This document shows, piece after piece, positions 7,704-16,934 of a stretch of DNA of 39,955 bases; within the stretch, counting starts at the first letter, position 1; each line of letters starts with the position of its first letter. The translations under genes were made by a program, and so were the position numbers. Under the pieces are notes generated by a model that saw only the letters and a list, made by a program, of their open reading frames with translations, searched no databases and was not told the DNA's origin. This DNA comes from Oscillospiraceae bacterium. GTDB lineage: Bacteria > Bacillota > Clostridia > Oscillospirales > Acutalibacteraceae. The DNA is taken from contig SVPH01000015.1 in the NCBI GenBank assembly GCA_015065965.1, forward strand, positions 1-39,955, read 5' to 3'.

Positions 7704-9944
7704 TTATAGATTTTTGCGGATTTTCAGAATATTCTTTCCGTCTTTATACTCATAAGTCATATCGTCCATGATTTTCTTTACCATAAAAATGCCGAGTCCG
7801 CCAATTTTTCTTTCCTCTGCGGAAAGTGAAATATCAGGGTCGGACTGTTCAAGCGGACTATACGGAACACCGCTGTCAGTAAATGTAAGAACAGCCGACT
7901 TCGGGTTATCCGAAAACTCAATTCTAACAGTTACATCGCCGACTTTTTCACCGTAAGCATAGTGCACTATATTGCTTAAAATCTCATCAATCGCAATATC
8001 AATCTGCATCTGTGCCTTCATCGGGCATTCCGCCGCTTCAAGCTGTTCATTGATAAAAGCCGTTACGGTTTCAATGTTTTCAACCGTTGCGGCAACGGTT
8101 ATTTCTTTCATTGAGGTGGATTTCTCTCCGTTAAACTTAAGGCAAAGCATAGTGATATCATCAAACTGCGGTGCCTCGCCCACAAACAAATCAACGTCCG
8201 CCTTAACAGCATCGCATATTGTCTGCGTATCGGAAACGGCATTTTTGTTCAGAACTTCAAGCAACCGAGTTTCGCCGTAAAGTTCATTGGATGTGCTCAT
8301 CGCCTCTGTTACACCATCGGTGTAAAGATAAATTACATCGCCCTTTTCAAGCTGATATTCGTTCTTGCGGTAGCGGATGCCTTCCATGCCTGCAAGAACA
8401 AATCCCGGCCTCGTTTTAAGATAGTTGAAGTTGCCGTCTGCGTGTTTTACAAGAGGCGGATTGTGACCTGCGTTTGCAAAAGTGACAAGTCCTGTTTTCG
8501 TATTCAACAAACCCATCCATGCAGTAACAAACATACCTGCATCGTTACCTTCGCAAAGTTTTTCGTTAGCATTTGTGAACACATCTTCAACACTCATTCC
8601 CGATTCGGCATAGCTCTTAAGAAGGGTTTTTGACTGCATCATAAACATCGCAGCAGGGATTCCCTTGCCCGAAACATCGGCAGCAAGGAAGGCAAGCGTA
8701 TCCTCATCGACAAAATAAAAATCGTAAAAATCACCGCCAACCTCTTTTGCGGTGTGCATGGCTGCACTGATATCAAATTCGTTTCTGTTGGGATAGGGCG
8801 GAAATACCGACGGCAGAGCCGAATGCTGAATTGCCTTGGCAAAAGCAAGTTCCGCATCGATTCTTGCTTCAGCCTCGGAAATATATTTTTTCAGCGTATT
8901 GACAGTAGCGTTGATATCGTTGGAAAGAGCATCGAATTCTACATGTGAACGCACGTCTACAACGGTATCAAGATTTCCTTCGGTTATTGCAGACAGAGAA
9001 TCGTTGACCTTATAAATATTATCAACAACGAGCCGTTTTACAAGCATAAAAATCATAATAAACAGCGCCGCAAAAACAATAATCTGCATCACCGTTGTTA
9101 CGCCGACGGAAACGTTTCTTGAAAGTGCCGCTTCGCTTTTGGGCATAACAGCAACAATGCGGTAACCCTCTGTCACATGATGCATACAGTAACAAGTTTC
9201 GCCGTAAACCTGAGCTGTAAACGCTTCGTTTTCGGGTATGTTGTCGGCATCAATCCATATTCCGGTAACATCAAGATTTTTGCCTTCGTTGCCGTAGCGG
9301 TCGCTTACTATGTTCCAATTTTCATCAACAATAATAATTGAGCCGCCCTCGCCTATATGGCGGTTACGGGTAACACCGACAACGAATTCATCAATATCCT
9401 TCTGAAAACGTTCCGCACCGTAGCCGACCTGCACAAACCCACCGTTTTCAAGAGTAACACCGCCGTATTTTCGTGAAATTGAAACATCATAAGAAACAGG
9501 CTGATAACTCTGTACATATTCCGTTTCACCCGAAAGCAAAACCGTGAATTCAGCAGACTGTTCCCCGTTTTTCATATCATAATTTATAAAATCGGGATAT
9601 GTGCTCGCAAATATTATTCCCCCGCTGTCGATGCAGTTAATTTCGGTAACATCATACTTTGATGCTAGCCCTGCAAGCAATTCGGAAGTTATGTTTTCGG
9701 CATTGTTCAAACTATCTGCTATCTGATGCGTGAGTTTCAGCAGGTTTTCATCAGATGCATCGATTATATCTTCTCTTACATCAGAAATATTAAGTTCAAG
9801 CAGATTTATCGCATTATTCTGTGAAATTTTTGTTTGCGAAATCCAGAGAAACGCCGTGGTTGCAAGAAACGCAATAACAACGAGCACAAGCAGCCATCGC
9901 CTGAATGCACCCGATATATTCTGTTTTTTATTTTTCATAATCAT
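7704..9944 (-). CDS. Membrane sensor/PP2C (SpoIIE-like) phosphatase/HATPase fusion
   Basis: 746 residues. Membrane helices near 14-34 and 285-305 bracket an extracellular sensor domain of about 250 residues. A HAMP-like linker follows (VDNIYKVNDSLSAITEGNLD). Then comes a PPM/SpoIIE phosphatase, about 380-600, with the metal-binding motifs EVGGDFYDFY, AADVSGKGIPAAMFM, FANAGHNPPLV, LYTDGVTEA and FDDITMLCL. Last is an RsbW-like HATPase domain, about 608-746, with DEILSNIVHYAY, DSGVPYSP and GGLGIFMVKKI. This joins an RsbU-like phosphatase and an RsbW-like anti-sigma kinase in one chain. The ATG overlaps the stop of the STAS gene (ATGA), so the two are translationally coupled and the STAS protein is its likely partner. 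No sigma factor gene is nearby. Confidence 0.9.
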   Translation of the reverse strand: MIMKNKKQNISGAFRRWLLVLVVIAFLATTAFLWISQTKISQNNAINLLELNISDVREDIIDASDENLLKLTHQIADSLNNAENITSELLAGLASKYDVTEINCIDSGGIIFASTYPDFINYDMKNGEQSAEFTVLLSGETEYVQSYQPVSYDVSISRKYGGVTLENGGFVQVGYGAERFQKDIDEFVVGVTRNRHIGEGGSIIIVDENWNIVSDRYGNEGKNLDVTGIWIDADNIPENEAFTAQVYGETCYCMHHVTEGYRIVAVMPKSEAALSRNVSVGVTTVMQIIVFAALFIMIFMLVKRLVVDNIYKVNDSLSAITEGNLDTVVDVRSHVEFDALSNDINATVNTLKKYISEAEARIDAELAFAKAIQHSALPSVFPPYPNRNEFDISAAMHTAKEVGGDFYDFYFVDEDTLAFLAADVSGKGIPAAMFMMQSKTLLKSYAESGMSVEDVFTNANEKLCEGNDAGMFVTAWMGLLNTKTGLVTFANAGHNPPLVKHADGNFNYLKTRPGFVLAGMEGIRYRKNEYQLEKGDVIYLYTDGVTEAMSTSNELYGETRLLEVLNKNAVSDTQTICDAVKADVDLFVGEAPQFDDITMLCLKFNGEKSTSMKEITVAATVENIETVTAFINEQLEAAECPMKAQMQIDIAIDEILSNIVHYAYGEKVGDVTVRIEFSDNPKSAVLTFTDSGVPYSPLEQSDPDISLSAEERKIGGLGIFMVKKIMDDMTYEYKDGKNILKIRKNL

Positions 9945-10243
9945 TCAATGGTAAGAACATCAAAAAAGCCTGTAATTTCAAAGATTTCCATAATGGTTTC
10001 GTTAACGTTTTTGACTAACATTTTGCCCTGCTTATTCATAATTTTCTGTGCTCCGAGAAGCACACGCAGACCTGCAGACGAAAGATATTCAAGCCCTGCA
10101 AAGTCGAAAACAAGTTTTTTAACGCCGCCTATGGCCTGATTAAGTTCCGCTTCAAGTTGAGGGGCGGTTGCTGTATCAAGTCTGCCTTCAAGGGCAATTG
10201 CAAGTTCGTTTTCGTTAACGGTTTTAGTTATATTCACAGTCAT
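9941..10243 (-). CDS. STAS-domain anti-sigma factor antagonist
   Basis: 100 residues, a complete single STAS domain of the RsbV/SpoIIAA type. LVFDFAGLEYLSSAGLRVLL holds the conserved serine pair that is phosphorylated by RsbW-type kinases. It sits 16 bases after the alkyl-sulfatase-like gene and overlaps the next gene by four bases. The partner phosphatase/kinase fusion presumably sets its phosphorylation state; what it binds afterwards is unknown. Confidence 0.92.
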   Translation of the reverse strand: MTVNITKTVNENELAIALEGRLDTATAPQLEAELNQAIGGVKKLVFDFAGLEYLSSAGLRVLLGAQKIMNKQGKMLVKNVNETIMEIFEITGFFDVLTIE

Positions 10244-10259
10244 TACCTCACATGTTTTT

Positions 10260-12299
10260 TTACGGTTCCGCTATATTGAACATTGCATTATCCGCAGAAC
10301 TGAACTGATTCAGGTTATCAAGTATCACTTGAAGTTTTGTTGCGTCGCCTTCAAACTTCATAGATGCGCTTATGCCGTCCGTATTGCGCTGAATAATAAA
10401 CACAAGCGCATTTTTCGGACAAGTTACCGTCAGGTCTGCCGAGTCTGACTCCGTATTGTGATACTGAAGCAAAGCGCCGTTGTTAAAACGAAGCATTATT
10501 TTTTCGTTTGTATCGGTAAGATTAAAATTAATTACGAAATCTTCGTCTGCAAGTGCCTGCTTATCAAGGAGAATGCCTATATAATCAAATATCATCTCAG
10601 CGGTCATATTTTTAAGAACGCTTCCGTCGGATTTTGCGTTTTTGCCCTTCTCGGCTGCGTTGCCGTTTCTCAGTTCAAGCGCAGCGGAAAGATAAGCGTT
10701 TCTCCACGTGCCAGATTCAGCCTGATATCCGAGTTGCTCAAGTGCGTCGGCACAAAGAAGCCTTGCAGCGGTATTATCGGGGTCGGCAAAAACAATAACG
10801 TTTGTAACTTCCGCAACCCACTGATATTCACCCTTTTCAAAATCTTCTTTAGCCTTTCGGAGAACCTCATCGGTATCGCCGAGATATTCAACCCATTTTT
10901 TTGCGCTTTCCGTAGGCTCAAGAGGATTGAGATTGACGGGATTTGCATCGTACCAACCCATATATTTCTGATAAACCGCCTTTGAGTTATGAGCAACCGT
11001 ACCGTAATACTGCCTTGTATACCAGTTTTTCGCAAGTTCTTCGGGCAACTCAATCATATTTGAAATCTCATCCGATGTGTAACCCTGATTTATGTAAGTA
11101 AGAGTCTGGTCGTTAATAAATTTGTAAACTGCAGCAGTGTCTGCAAGATAATCGTTTATAAGTTCATTTCCCCAATGCGGCCAGTTATGCGACTGGAAGG
11201 CAACCTCTGCTTCATCGCCGTAAAGTGATATTGCCTCCGTAATATATTTTGCCCATGCGTTGCCGTCGCGAATTTGAGCACCGCGTAGAGTGTAAAGGTT
11301 ATGGAGAGTTGCCGTGCAGTTTTCCGCAAGCCAGAGTGCTTTCAATTCGGGTAACCATATATTCATTTCGGCAGGTGCTTCCGTACCGGGAGTCATCTGA
11401 AATTCCATTGTTACTCCGTCGATAGTATAAGTTTCGCCGGTATTCCTGATTTCGTATGTCGGTTTGATAAAGGTGACCATTCCCGTTGACTGACCCATTC
11501 CGATACCCATTGCAACCTTGCCCGTTTCGGATTCTTCAAGAAAAACGCCGTACTGATACGATGCTCTTCTGCCCATCCCTTTGCCTGCATAAATATTCTC
11601 GCTTACGGCGTGCTCAACAAAGCCTTCGGGAACAATTATCGGAACCAATCCGCTCGCAAACTGTTCTTCAAGCGAAAGAGCACTGTCCGCCGCCTGCTCA
11701 TCGGTAATAATGCCTTTGATCCCGCCGTAGTGGTCAACGTGAGGATGTGAAATAATCACTGCTTTTACGGGAAGTTTTCCCAGATTTTTTTCAACAAGCT
11801 GCATTGCCGCAACAGTGCATTCAACACTCATAAGCGGATCAAAAACAATCCAGCCCGTATCACCTCTGATAAGCGTAAGATTTGCCATATCATAGCCTCT
11901 GACCTGATAGATATTTTCGCAAACCTCAAAAAGACCGTATGCGTGGTTATTCTTTGTGTTCTCCCAAAGGCTCGGATTCACCGTATCGGGGCATTCTTCA
12001 CGGTTATCAACAAAACTGTATGCCTGCTGACTCCATATCACATCACCGTTTTCATTTTTGATTTCAAGCACCTTGGGTGCATCTATAAGTCCCTTTGTTG
12101 CAAATTCATATTCTGTTTTGTTTCCGAAATCAAGCAACGAGTAAAAACCCGCATTAACTTTAACGGTATGTTCGGTTGCTTCTTTGGTTTCGGCATTAAG
12201 ACCCAGTTCTGCAACCATATCGGCATCTTTATTTGCATCGCACGCAGAAAATGAGAACAAAAAAACACTTACAAGAATCATTGAAAACAGTTTTCTCAT
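10260..12299 (-). CDS. Alkyl-sulfatase-like MBL-fold lipoprotein (SdsA/BDS1 family)
   Basis: 679 residues. Residues 1-20 are a lipoprotein signal ending FSFSAC, so the protein should be anchored outside the cell. A metallo-beta-lactamase domain has the zinc motif VIISHPHVDHYGG (about 182-194), the later ligands around LWLAENCTATLHNLYTLRGA, and SHNWPHWGN. The order then follows SdsA-type alkylsulfatases: a helical dimerisation domain (VYQKYMGWYDANPVNLNPLE) and a C-terminal SCP2-like domain. Enzymes of this family release sulfate from alkyl sulfates; the natural substrate here is unknown. It is first in an operon with the STAS and phosphatase genes. AAAAGGAG precedes the ATG. Confidence 0.88.
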   Translation of the reverse strand: MRKLFSMILVSVFLFSFSACDANKDADMVAELGLNAETKEATEHTVKVNAGFYSLLDFGNKTEYEFATKGLIDAPKVLEIKNENGDVIWSQQAYSFVDNREECPDTVNPSLWENTKNNHAYGLFEVCENIYQVRGYDMANLTLIRGDTGWIVFDPLMSVECTVAAMQLVEKNLGKLPVKAVIISHPHVDHYGGIKGIITDEQAADSALSLEEQFASGLVPIIVPEGFVEHAVSENIYAGKGMGRRASYQYGVFLEESETGKVAMGIGMGQSTGMVTFIKPTYEIRNTGETYTIDGVTMEFQMTPGTEAPAEMNIWLPELKALWLAENCTATLHNLYTLRGAQIRDGNAWAKYITEAISLYGDEAEVAFQSHNWPHWGNELINDYLADTAAVYKFINDQTLTYINQGYTSDEISNMIELPEELAKNWYTRQYYGTVAHNSKAVYQKYMGWYDANPVNLNPLEPTESAKKWVEYLGDTDEVLRKAKEDFEKGEYQWVAEVTNVIVFADPDNTAARLLCADALEQLGYQAESGTWRNAYLSAALELRNGNAAEKGKNAKSDGSVLKNMTAEMIFDYIGILLDKQALADEDFVINFNLTDTNEKIMLRFNNGALLQYHNTESDSADLTVTCPKNALVFIIQRNTDGISASMKFEGDATKLQVILDNLNQFSSADNAMFNIAEP

Positions 12300-12343
12300 C
12301 AGAGTTACTCCTTTTTATAAAAAACTTACAATTTAATAAAAAC

Positions 12344-12372
12344 AGTATAACACAAATATATTTTCGTTTCAA
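12344..12372 (-). promoter_or_regulatory. Promoter of the sulfatase/STAS/phosphatase operon
   Basis: On the minus strand TTGAAA (12367-12372), 17 bases, TATACT (12344-12349), about 45 bases before the ATG. Confidence 0.65.
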
Positions 12373-12400
12373 CCGAAAAAGAGTTTTAATACATAAAGAC

Positions 12401-12430
12401 AGCCGCCTTTTCGAATCAAAGACGGCTTTT
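12401..12430 (-). terminator. Hairpin after the sugar transporter gene
   Basis: AGCCGCCTTT (12401-12410) pairs with AAAGACGGCT (12418-12427) with one mismatch. It lies between the transporter stop and the next minus-strand promoter and is a likely, though weak, terminator. Confidence 0.45.
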
Positions 12431-12549
12431 GGCACATTATACTGATTATGTTATCATAGAGGGTGTATGTTTTCTTTAATAATAAGGGATTGAACGCCAA
12501 TTTATTGTTACTTACAGAATAAATTTCTTAAGTTAACAGAATCGGGCGT

Positions 12550-14052
12550 TTACTGAGTCGGACTATCATTATTAATTTCATTCATTTGGGTAATAATGTT
12601 TCTGCGTCGTTCAGCAAGTTCTTGATACATTTTTTCTTTCTTATCGCCGGAAAGATCATAGAAGAATTTTGGTATCAGGCCAAAAACACTCGTAACTGTG
12701 GGAAGCAATGTACACATCATAAAGAGAAGATATTCTGTCCGTTCGGTCTGATTGCCGTATCCCGCACCTTCAACATAACCGATTTTGCTCAGTATAAAGG
12801 CTTTTATGGATGCTCCGAGAGTTCCGACAAGTTTTTTGGCAAGATCCTTGGCAACGCCGGTCATACCTTCTGTTCTGTATCCGTTTTTCCATTCACCATA
12901 GTCAATGGTTTCGTTACGCATTTCTTCGGGGATAACATTCATAAGTCCCCAGCAAGTCATCCATATTGTTTCTCTGATCATAAATGCAGGTATCATAACC
13001 GCAAGTTTTTTATAGTTCTTATTAATCGAACCGATAAGATATACAAAGATCATCAGGAAATCGCCGAAGTGAGAACTAAAAATCCAGAGAACCCTTGTTG
13101 AAAATCTTTCTCTTGCCTTTGTTACAAACGCATAACTGGTGGGCGAAACAAACGCACCGGGAATACCTACAATTGTTGTCATGGAAGCAAGTCCGAGAAC
13201 ATTTATATAGTAATAATTTGTTCCGGAATTCATACCGAACGCCGTAAGAAAATCGGTAATTGTAAGAATCAGCAACGGTTTATTGTTCAAAATTGATTTG
13301 ATGCCTTGAATAACGCTGGGTTTTTCAACTCTCTGAGCAACTCTTTCCTTAGCGGTAAAAACAAAGAACAAACCCATTGCAGCAGCAACCGTTGATGTAA
13401 AAATACCTGCTGTAACATAAAGCGTTCTCATTTGTATTTTGAGAGTTCCGTGATTGATAAGGTCAATGAGAAGTCCCATGAATATTTCAGGCCATTTTTC
13501 AATAAAACCGGAAAAAAGACTTGCTTGCGTGATAAGCCTTGTTCTCTCAATAACATTAGGTGTTATGGTTGAAAGCATACCCGTTCTTGAAATGGTAGCA
13601 AGCGAACCGTTAAGATTACTTATCAACTGAAAAATCATATAAAACGCAAGTTTACCTGCATGGTAAGGATCGGTAGCGGCAAATATAATGGGTAAAAGCC
13701 AATATATAAGGGATAAAAGATATCCGGGGCCGGAGCAAATAAAGAGCCACGGTCTGAATTTTCCGAATCTTGTGCGTGTTTTGTCAACAATTGCAGCAAG
13801 GAACACGTCATTTATTACATCCCAGATGCCGATAACGAAAGTTACTATCGTCTGAAAACTGAGTCCGATTTTAACAACATCGGTTATGAAAATATCCTGA
13901 TATTTGTTTATGTTGTAACTTTGTGAAATATCGTAAACAACATACGCCAATGTTTCTTTTGAGCCGACATACCTTCTGTTGTTTGACACAAGTCTTGCTG
14001 AACCGGTTTGATTTGTATTGTTCTTTTCCTGTATCGTCGTCATTTCAGCCAT
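12550..14052 (-). CDS. GPH-family MFS sugar transporter
   Basis: 500 residues with about twelve membrane segments. Family marks include KETLAYVVYDISQSYN at the start, DVINDVFLAAIVDKTRTRFG with KFRPWLF (the loop 2-3 motif D-x-x-x-D-x-x-x-x-R-x-G-x-x-R-P), and EEMRNETIDYGEWKNGYRTE. The glycoside-pentoside-hexuronide cation symporters carry sugars or glycosides; the specific substrate cannot be told. Strong ribosome site AAAGGAGG. No enzyme gene is linked on the same strand, so it appears to be a single-gene unit. Confidence 0.88.
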   Translation of the reverse strand: MAEMTTIQEKNNTNQTGSARLVSNNRRYVGSKETLAYVVYDISQSYNINKYQDIFITDVVKIGLSFQTIVTFVIGIWDVINDVFLAAIVDKTRTRFGKFRPWLFICSGPGYLLSLIYWLLPIIFAATDPYHAGKLAFYMIFQLISNLNGSLATISRTGMLSTITPNVIERTRLITQASLFSGFIEKWPEIFMGLLIDLINHGTLKIQMRTLYVTAGIFTSTVAAAMGLFFVFTAKERVAQRVEKPSVIQGIKSILNNKPLLILTITDFLTAFGMNSGTNYYYINVLGLASMTTIVGIPGAFVSPTSYAFVTKARERFSTRVLWIFSSHFGDFLMIFVYLIGSINKNYKKLAVMIPAFMIRETIWMTCWGLMNVIPEEMRNETIDYGEWKNGYRTEGMTGVAKDLAKKLVGTLGASIKAFILSKIGYVEGAGYGNQTERTEYLLFMMCTLLPTVTSVFGLIPKFFYDLSGDKKEKMYQELAERRRNIITQMNEINNDSPTQ

Positions 14053-14081
14053 ACGGTCGCCTCCTTTAATTTTATAATTTT

Positions 14082-14110
14082 ACAATAACATATTACAAAC
14101 AAAAAATCAA
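14082..14110 (-). promoter_or_regulatory. Promoter of the GPH transporter
   Basis: On the minus strand TTGATT (14105-14110), 17 bases, TATTGT (14082-14087), just before AAAGGAGG and the ATG. Confidence 0.55.
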
Positions 14111-14170
14111 CTCGGTTTATTTTCCTTGTATGTATAGTTCAAATCAGAAAATTCGTTTTCTCGGTACAAT

Positions 14171-14284
14171 TTAGATGTTTATATCATACACACATTTTTT
14201 TGCATGCACACCTTCAACTGCAGTGCAGTCAATTGATACCATAGAACCATCTGCTAATTTCGCTTCAACGCATGCACTGTCAAT
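14171..14284 (-). pseudogene. Possible DUF6061-like relic
   Basis: On the minus strand an open stretch without a start codon reads IDSACVEAKLADGSMVSIDC, then TAVEGVHAKKCVYDINI, stop. The composition is protein-like and the pattern resembles what I remember of small DUF6061 proteins of gut Clostridia, which carry a similar segment near their N-terminus. There is no start codon or ribosome site, and a stop codon precedes it, so if real it is a fragment. It is the only thing I see in the 374 bases between the transporter gene and the TRAP operon apart from the promoter at 14082-14110 and the terminator at 14383-14413. Confidence 0.35.
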
Positions 14285-14382
14285 TTAAAAAACTCAAAGT
14301 CTTGATTAATTTTATTAAGCACAAAATATTAAGCAAATAATTGTCATTTATTATATTTGTCAAATTAATTAACACTAAAAAA

Positions 14383-14413
14383 ACACGGCAGATACTTGAA
14401 GTATCCGCCGTGT
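14383..14413 (-). terminator. Terminator of the TRAP operon
   Basis: Long stem (14383-14396 with 14400-14413, one A-C mismatch) with a three-base loop. On the minus strand it is followed by TTTTTT, 14 bases past the permease stop codon. Confidence 0.85.
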
Positions 14414-14426
14414 AGGTTATCAAATT

Positions 14427-16403
14427 TTATGCTGCTTTGGGTTTGGCTTTTTTAGAGCCTATCTTTTGGAGCACAAACACAAGAACTATAAGCACAACTC
14501 CGATAAGGTCTGTTGTGATGCCGGGAATAACCATGCAAAGTCCGCCTGCAAGTGCAAGAATTCTTTCCCACCAAGGCATGTGTTTATACATGTAGCCTTC
14601 CATACCTGCTGATATAATATAAATACCGCAAAGAGCAGTTACAACAAGAAGAACGATTTCATACCAAGGCTTGTCTGAACCTATAATGAGCATTTCAGGG
14701 CTGAAAGCAAAGATATAAGGAACGATAAACGCAGTAATCGCAAGGCGAGTTGCGGTCACGCCCGTCTTCAAAGGATTTGACTTTGCAATTGCCGAACCTG
14801 CATAAGCGGCAAGCGCAACCGGCGGAGTTATATCTGCAACTATTCCAAAATAGAAAACAAACATGTGCGCCGCAAGCACGGGAATGCTCAGGCTGCGCAT
14901 AAGAATGGGTGCTACCATTGATGCCATGATAACATAGTTCGCAGTGGTCGGTACACCCATGCCGAGAACAATACACATCAGCATGGTAAGTGCCAAAGCA
15001 AAAATCGGATGAATCTGCGATGCTGACTGAACAAGAGATGACAGAACGTTTGCAAGACCCGTCTGCTGAACCATTGCGGAGATACATCCCGCAACTGCAC
15101 ATGCAAGAGCAACACCGATTGCATTCTTTGTGCCGTTTGCCAGTGATTGGATATAAAGTGAAAAATCAAACTCAAATTTCTTGTGTGCAATAGATTTTAT
15201 TGCGCCTTCGGCAAGTTTAACTCCGATTGCAACAAGAATCGCAATAATCGCTGCTTTAGCAGGAGAAAAATAGTTCATTGCAACAACAAGTGCAATAACA
15301 GGAAGAAGAAGATATCCCTTTGTTAAAATAAGTTTAAAGAAATTGGGGATGGATTCTTTAGGCAGACCTTTCAAGCCAAGTTTCTTCGCTTCAAAATGAA
15401 TCATCATAAAGATGCCTGTGAAATAAAGAACAGCAGGAAGTATAGCCGCAATGGCAATCTGCGAATAAGGCAAACCTGTATATTCGGTCATAAGGAATGC
15501 CGCAGCACCCATAATAGGCGGCATAATCTGACCGCCTGTTGATGCAGCCGCTTCAACAGCAGCAGCAAACTCCGGCTTATATCCGCAGCGTTTCATTGTG
15601 GGGATTGTAACGGAACCGCTGCCAACTGTATTTGCAACTGATGAACCCGAATACATACCTTCCATTGCGCTTGAAATAACAGCAACCTTTGCCGGTCCGC
15701 CCGTTGCCTTACCTGCAATTGAGTTTGCAAGGTCAACAAAGAAAGCGCCTATGCCGGACTGCTCAAGGAACGAAGCAAAAATAATAAACAAAACAATGAA
15801 GGATGCACAAACGTTAAGAGGTGTTCCTGCAATGCCTTCGGTTGTGTAGAAAAGCCTGTGCATTATAACTCTTAACGGGCTGCGTTCAACAACAATAAAT
15901 GCGTATGCAATAAATGCTGCGGAAACGCAAACAATGGGCAAACCTACTACTCTTCGGCATGCCTCAAAAAGTAAAAGTGTACCGATAATTGCAATTGCAA
16001 TATCAAGTTCATTGATTCTTGAGGCTCTGTCAACGATTGCCTGGCAATTTATTGCATAATAGAAAAATGAACCTGCGCCCAATGCTGCTAAAATCCAATC
16101 ATAGAAAGGAACATGGTTCATTCTCTTTTTTTCTTTTTTATGAACGGGATAAATAATAAAAGCAAAAAATACGATTATACCAATAAACCATGACATTTTC
16201 TGTCTTTCTTCCATTGTGCCGAACCACCCGTCGACCATAACATAAAGAGAGAACAGCACCATGGCTATCTTGATTATTTTCTGGAAGATGCCTGAAAAAT
16301 GGCGGGTATTGGATTCCTTATCAAATTCCGCCATAATTTTATCAACATCAACAACTTCTTCATCAGCCTCCATGCTGATAGGCTTTGTGTTTACATCTGA
16401 CAT
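14427..16403 (-). CDS. Fused TRAP transporter permease (TAXI type)
   Basis: 658 residues, strongly hydrophobic, joining the small (DctQ-like) and large (DctM-like) permease parts in one chain as in TAXI-type TRAP systems. Typical motifs: EGMYSGSSVANTVGSGSVTI with PTMKRCGY, AAASTGGQIMPPIMGAAAFL, GMGVPTTANYVIMA and DITPPVALAAYAGSAIA. It moves its substrate inward using an ion gradient, with the binding protein encoded upstream delivering the solute. The start is three bases after the DUF1850 gene. The substrate is not evident; TAXI systems are poorly characterised and some take dicarboxylates or amino acids. Confidence 0.93.
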   Translation of the reverse strand: MSDVNTKPISMEADEEVVDVDKIMAEFDKESNTRHFSGIFQKIIKIAMVLFSLYVMVDGWFGTMEERQKMSWFIGIIVFFAFIIYPVHKKEKKRMNHVPFYDWILAALGAGSFFYYAINCQAIVDRASRINELDIAIAIIGTLLLFEACRRVVGLPIVCVSAAFIAYAFIVVERSPLRVIMHRLFYTTEGIAGTPLNVCASFIVLFIIFASFLEQSGIGAFFVDLANSIAGKATGGPAKVAVISSAMEGMYSGSSVANTVGSGSVTIPTMKRCGYKPEFAAAVEAAASTGGQIMPPIMGAAAFLMTEYTGLPYSQIAIAAILPAVLYFTGIFMMIHFEAKKLGLKGLPKESIPNFFKLILTKGYLLLPVIALVVAMNYFSPAKAAIIAILVAIGVKLAEGAIKSIAHKKFEFDFSLYIQSLANGTKNAIGVALACAVAGCISAMVQQTGLANVLSSLVQSASQIHPIFALALTMLMCIVLGMGVPTTANYVIMASMVAPILMRSLSIPVLAAHMFVFYFGIVADITPPVALAAYAGSAIAKSNPLKTGVTATRLAITAFIVPYIFAFSPEMLIIGSDKPWYEIVLLVVTALCGIYIISAGMEGYMYKHMPWWERILALAGGLCMVIPGITTDLIGVVLIVLVFVLQKIGSKKAKPKAA

Positions 16404-16406
16404 TAA

Positions 16407-16934
16407 TTACAACAATCCTTTCGTCAGAATTTCAAATGGAGTGACAATTTCAAAAACAACCTTGGCATTCCTGCCGCACATATCGCGAAGGCTGATTTCT
16501 TTGCCGTCAAAACAGAGAATATGGTCGGAAACCGTACCAACAATATATCTCAGCGGATCATAGGCTATGTCAAAGCCCGTTATAACCATGTTTCCGTTTT
16601 CATCATAGGTCATGGTCTGCCCTTCCTGAAGAGCGGTCTGCACCCCTGCTCCAAAGGAGCGATAGGTCGTGGAATAGGCTTTGATTTGACCGTTTTCAAT
16701 AACATATGTATCTTTTACCGGAGTTTGGTTAACGGAGTGGATAAATTCCACGGAAAACATAAGTCCGTCCTCGGCTTTTTCGGTTATATACCTTAACCCG
16801 GTATCAGAATTATATAAAACCAGATACGCCGAAGAAAACAAACTTATTAAAACAGCAGCCGCTGTAATGATTATCATTAAAACGGCCGCTGCGATTAACC
16901 CTTTTTTATGGTGAGCCAAAAATTCGCGGCTCAT
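16407..16934 (-). CDS. DUF1850 protein of a TAXI-TRAP operon
   Basis: 175 residues: an N-terminal membrane helix at about 13-35, then an extracytoplasmic domain with GLMFSVEFIHSVNQTPVKDT and YRSFGAGVQTAL, the F-x-x-S-V-x-x-T-P-V and Y-x-x-x-G-A-G motifs of DUF1850. Members are usually encoded beside TAXI-TRAP permeases, as here. The ATG overlaps the stop of the binding-protein gene (TGATG), implying coupled translation. Role unknown, possibly in assembly or solute handling. Confidence 0.85.
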   Translation of the reverse strand: MSREFLAHHKKGLIAAAVLMIIITAAAVLISLFSSAYLVLYNSDTGLRYITEKAEDGLMFSVEFIHSVNQTPVKDTYVIENGQIKAYSTTYRSFGAGVQTALQEGQTMTYDENGNMVITGFDIAYDPLRYIVGTVSDHILCFDGKEISLRDMCGRNAKVVFEIVTPFEILTKGLL

